Assembly: GCA_022865725.1 (NCBI GenBank) | Contig: JALHTP010000004.1 | Span: forward strand, 1 to 5,674 | Source: Methyloceanibacter sp. | GTDB taxonomy: Bacteria > Pseudomonadota > Alphaproteobacteria > Rhizobiales > Methyloligellaceae | Direction: 5' to 3' | DNA length: 5,674 nucleotides | Shown here: one piece after another, positions 5,192 to 5,674 of the stretch | Layout: the number at the start of each line of letters is the position of its first letter | Position numbering within the stretch: the first letter of the stretch is position 1 | The notes under the pieces: model-generated | What the model was told of the DNA's origin: nothing | Databases searched by the model: none | The model's input: the letters and a program-made list of their open reading frames with translations, nothing else | Translations under genes and position numbers: made by a program

Positions 5192-5601
5192 AGCACGATG
5201 TTGCGCGCCCGGATGCCCCGCTCGATGCCGGCGGTGGTCAGCCTGTCGAGCTCGAGGCTGTCGCGCAGCATCTCGAGGAAGCGCGTCTCCTCGGGCTTGA
5301 CGTCCATGTCGGCGGCGGCGATTTCCAGCGCGATGGCGTAGGCGGTCTCGCGGAGCTTCTTCGGCAGATTGCTGCGGATCAGCACGAGCACATGGTCCAA
5401 GCCGCCATCCGCGCTCAAGATCTCGCCGCAGCCCTCCGCGGTCTTGACCAGGTTCTCTTGATCGAAATCGCGGAAGATCGGCAGGTTCGACACGATCTCG
5501 CCGATGCGGGCGAGCTCGGCGTCGGTCATGGTGCGGTCCACGGCCGACATGGTGACCATCACGTAGATGAGCGCGGAGTGATGGTTCAACGGCTCGGTCA
5601 T
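5188..5601 (-). CDS. TerB-like (tellurite resistance TerB family) protein
   Basis: This is a cytosolic all-helical protein of 137 residues, the usual size for stand-alone TerB-like domains. The two internally related halves of the TerB fold are recognisable: SAVDRTMTDAELARIGEIV at about 19-37, and AAADMDVKPEETRFLEMLRD at about 95-114, each with Asp and Glu residues placed to bind a metal ion. Despite the family name, tellurite resistance should not be assumed for a lone copy with no ter operon around it. The start ATG at 5601 has GGAGGG twelve bases upstream (5614-5619), rather distant, and no in-frame start lies between. Its stop (TAG, 5188-5190) overlaps the TAA of the convergent glycosyltransferase remnant. 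The upstream 73 bases show no convincing promoter. Confidence 0.85.
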   Translation of the reverse strand: MTEPLNHHSALIYVMVTMSAVDRTMTDAELARIGEIVSNLPIFRDFDQENLVKTAEGCGEILSADGGLDHVLVLIRSNLPKKLRETAYAIALEIAAADMDVKPEETRFLEMLRDSLELDRLTTAGIERGIRARNIVL

Positions 5602-5674
5602 GGCGCTTCGCGTCCCTCCGTGGTTTCGCTTGAAGCCAAAGGCGGCGCGACCGTAGGCAATTGCGCTGAGACGG

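Overview
This is a GC-rich stretch with the codon habits, gene families and repeat types of an alphaproteobacterium, most likely of the order Hyphomicrobiales (Rhizobiales). That assignment is an inference from protein style and from the CCCTCACCCC / GGGGAGAGGG hairpin repeat. No rRNA, tRNA or CRISPR array was seen. The window looks like ordinary chromosome carrying single-gene metabolic and envelope functions, with two broken genes. I did not find a convincing new multi-gene system.

Layout, left to right. (1) Positions 2-398 hold the C-terminal end of a cytochrome P450 with an intact heme-cysteine loop, but a one-base insertion in an A run (107-110) splits its frame. (2) Positions 443-715 encode a small exported protein with four cysteines. 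(3) Positions 831-1676 encode an aldo/keto reductase resembling E. coli YeaE. (4) Positions 1677-1907 have no gene; they hold two facing GC-rich hairpin repeats and a short dyad just before the next gene. (5) Positions 1908-2234 encode an EmrE-type small multidrug resistance pump, followed 31 bases later by a di-iron sterol-desaturase/fatty-acid-hydroxylase family membrane protein (2266-3105), which may be translated from a leaderless transcript. (6) Convergent to it, on the minus strand, is a periplasmic family 3 solute-binding protein (3123-4010). Both stop codons lie in the arms of one shared hairpin.

(7) The divergent intergenic region 4011-4194 is visibly AT-rich and carries several TTGCAA-like words, one perfect dyad and candidate promoters in both directions. 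(8) Positions 4195-5191 hold a family 2 glycosyltransferase that has lost its whole catalytic core. About 236 N-terminal residues and 44 C-terminal residues remain, in different frames. Between them is a patch of roughly 150 bases whose best coding sense is on the opposite strand, apparently a scrap of an unrelated gene. A near-identical TTTGGG(G)CG word sits at each edge of the patch. (9) Positions 5188-5601 on the minus strand encode an intact TerB-like protein whose stop codon overlaps that of the glycosyltransferase remnant.

Functional links between the genes are weak. The pump and the desaturase-family protein could share a transcript. The solute-binding protein has no permease or ATPase in view. 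The most unusual item is the rebuilt glycosyltransferase remnant, where the reading frame entered from 4195 happens to stay free of stop codons to the end of the window.
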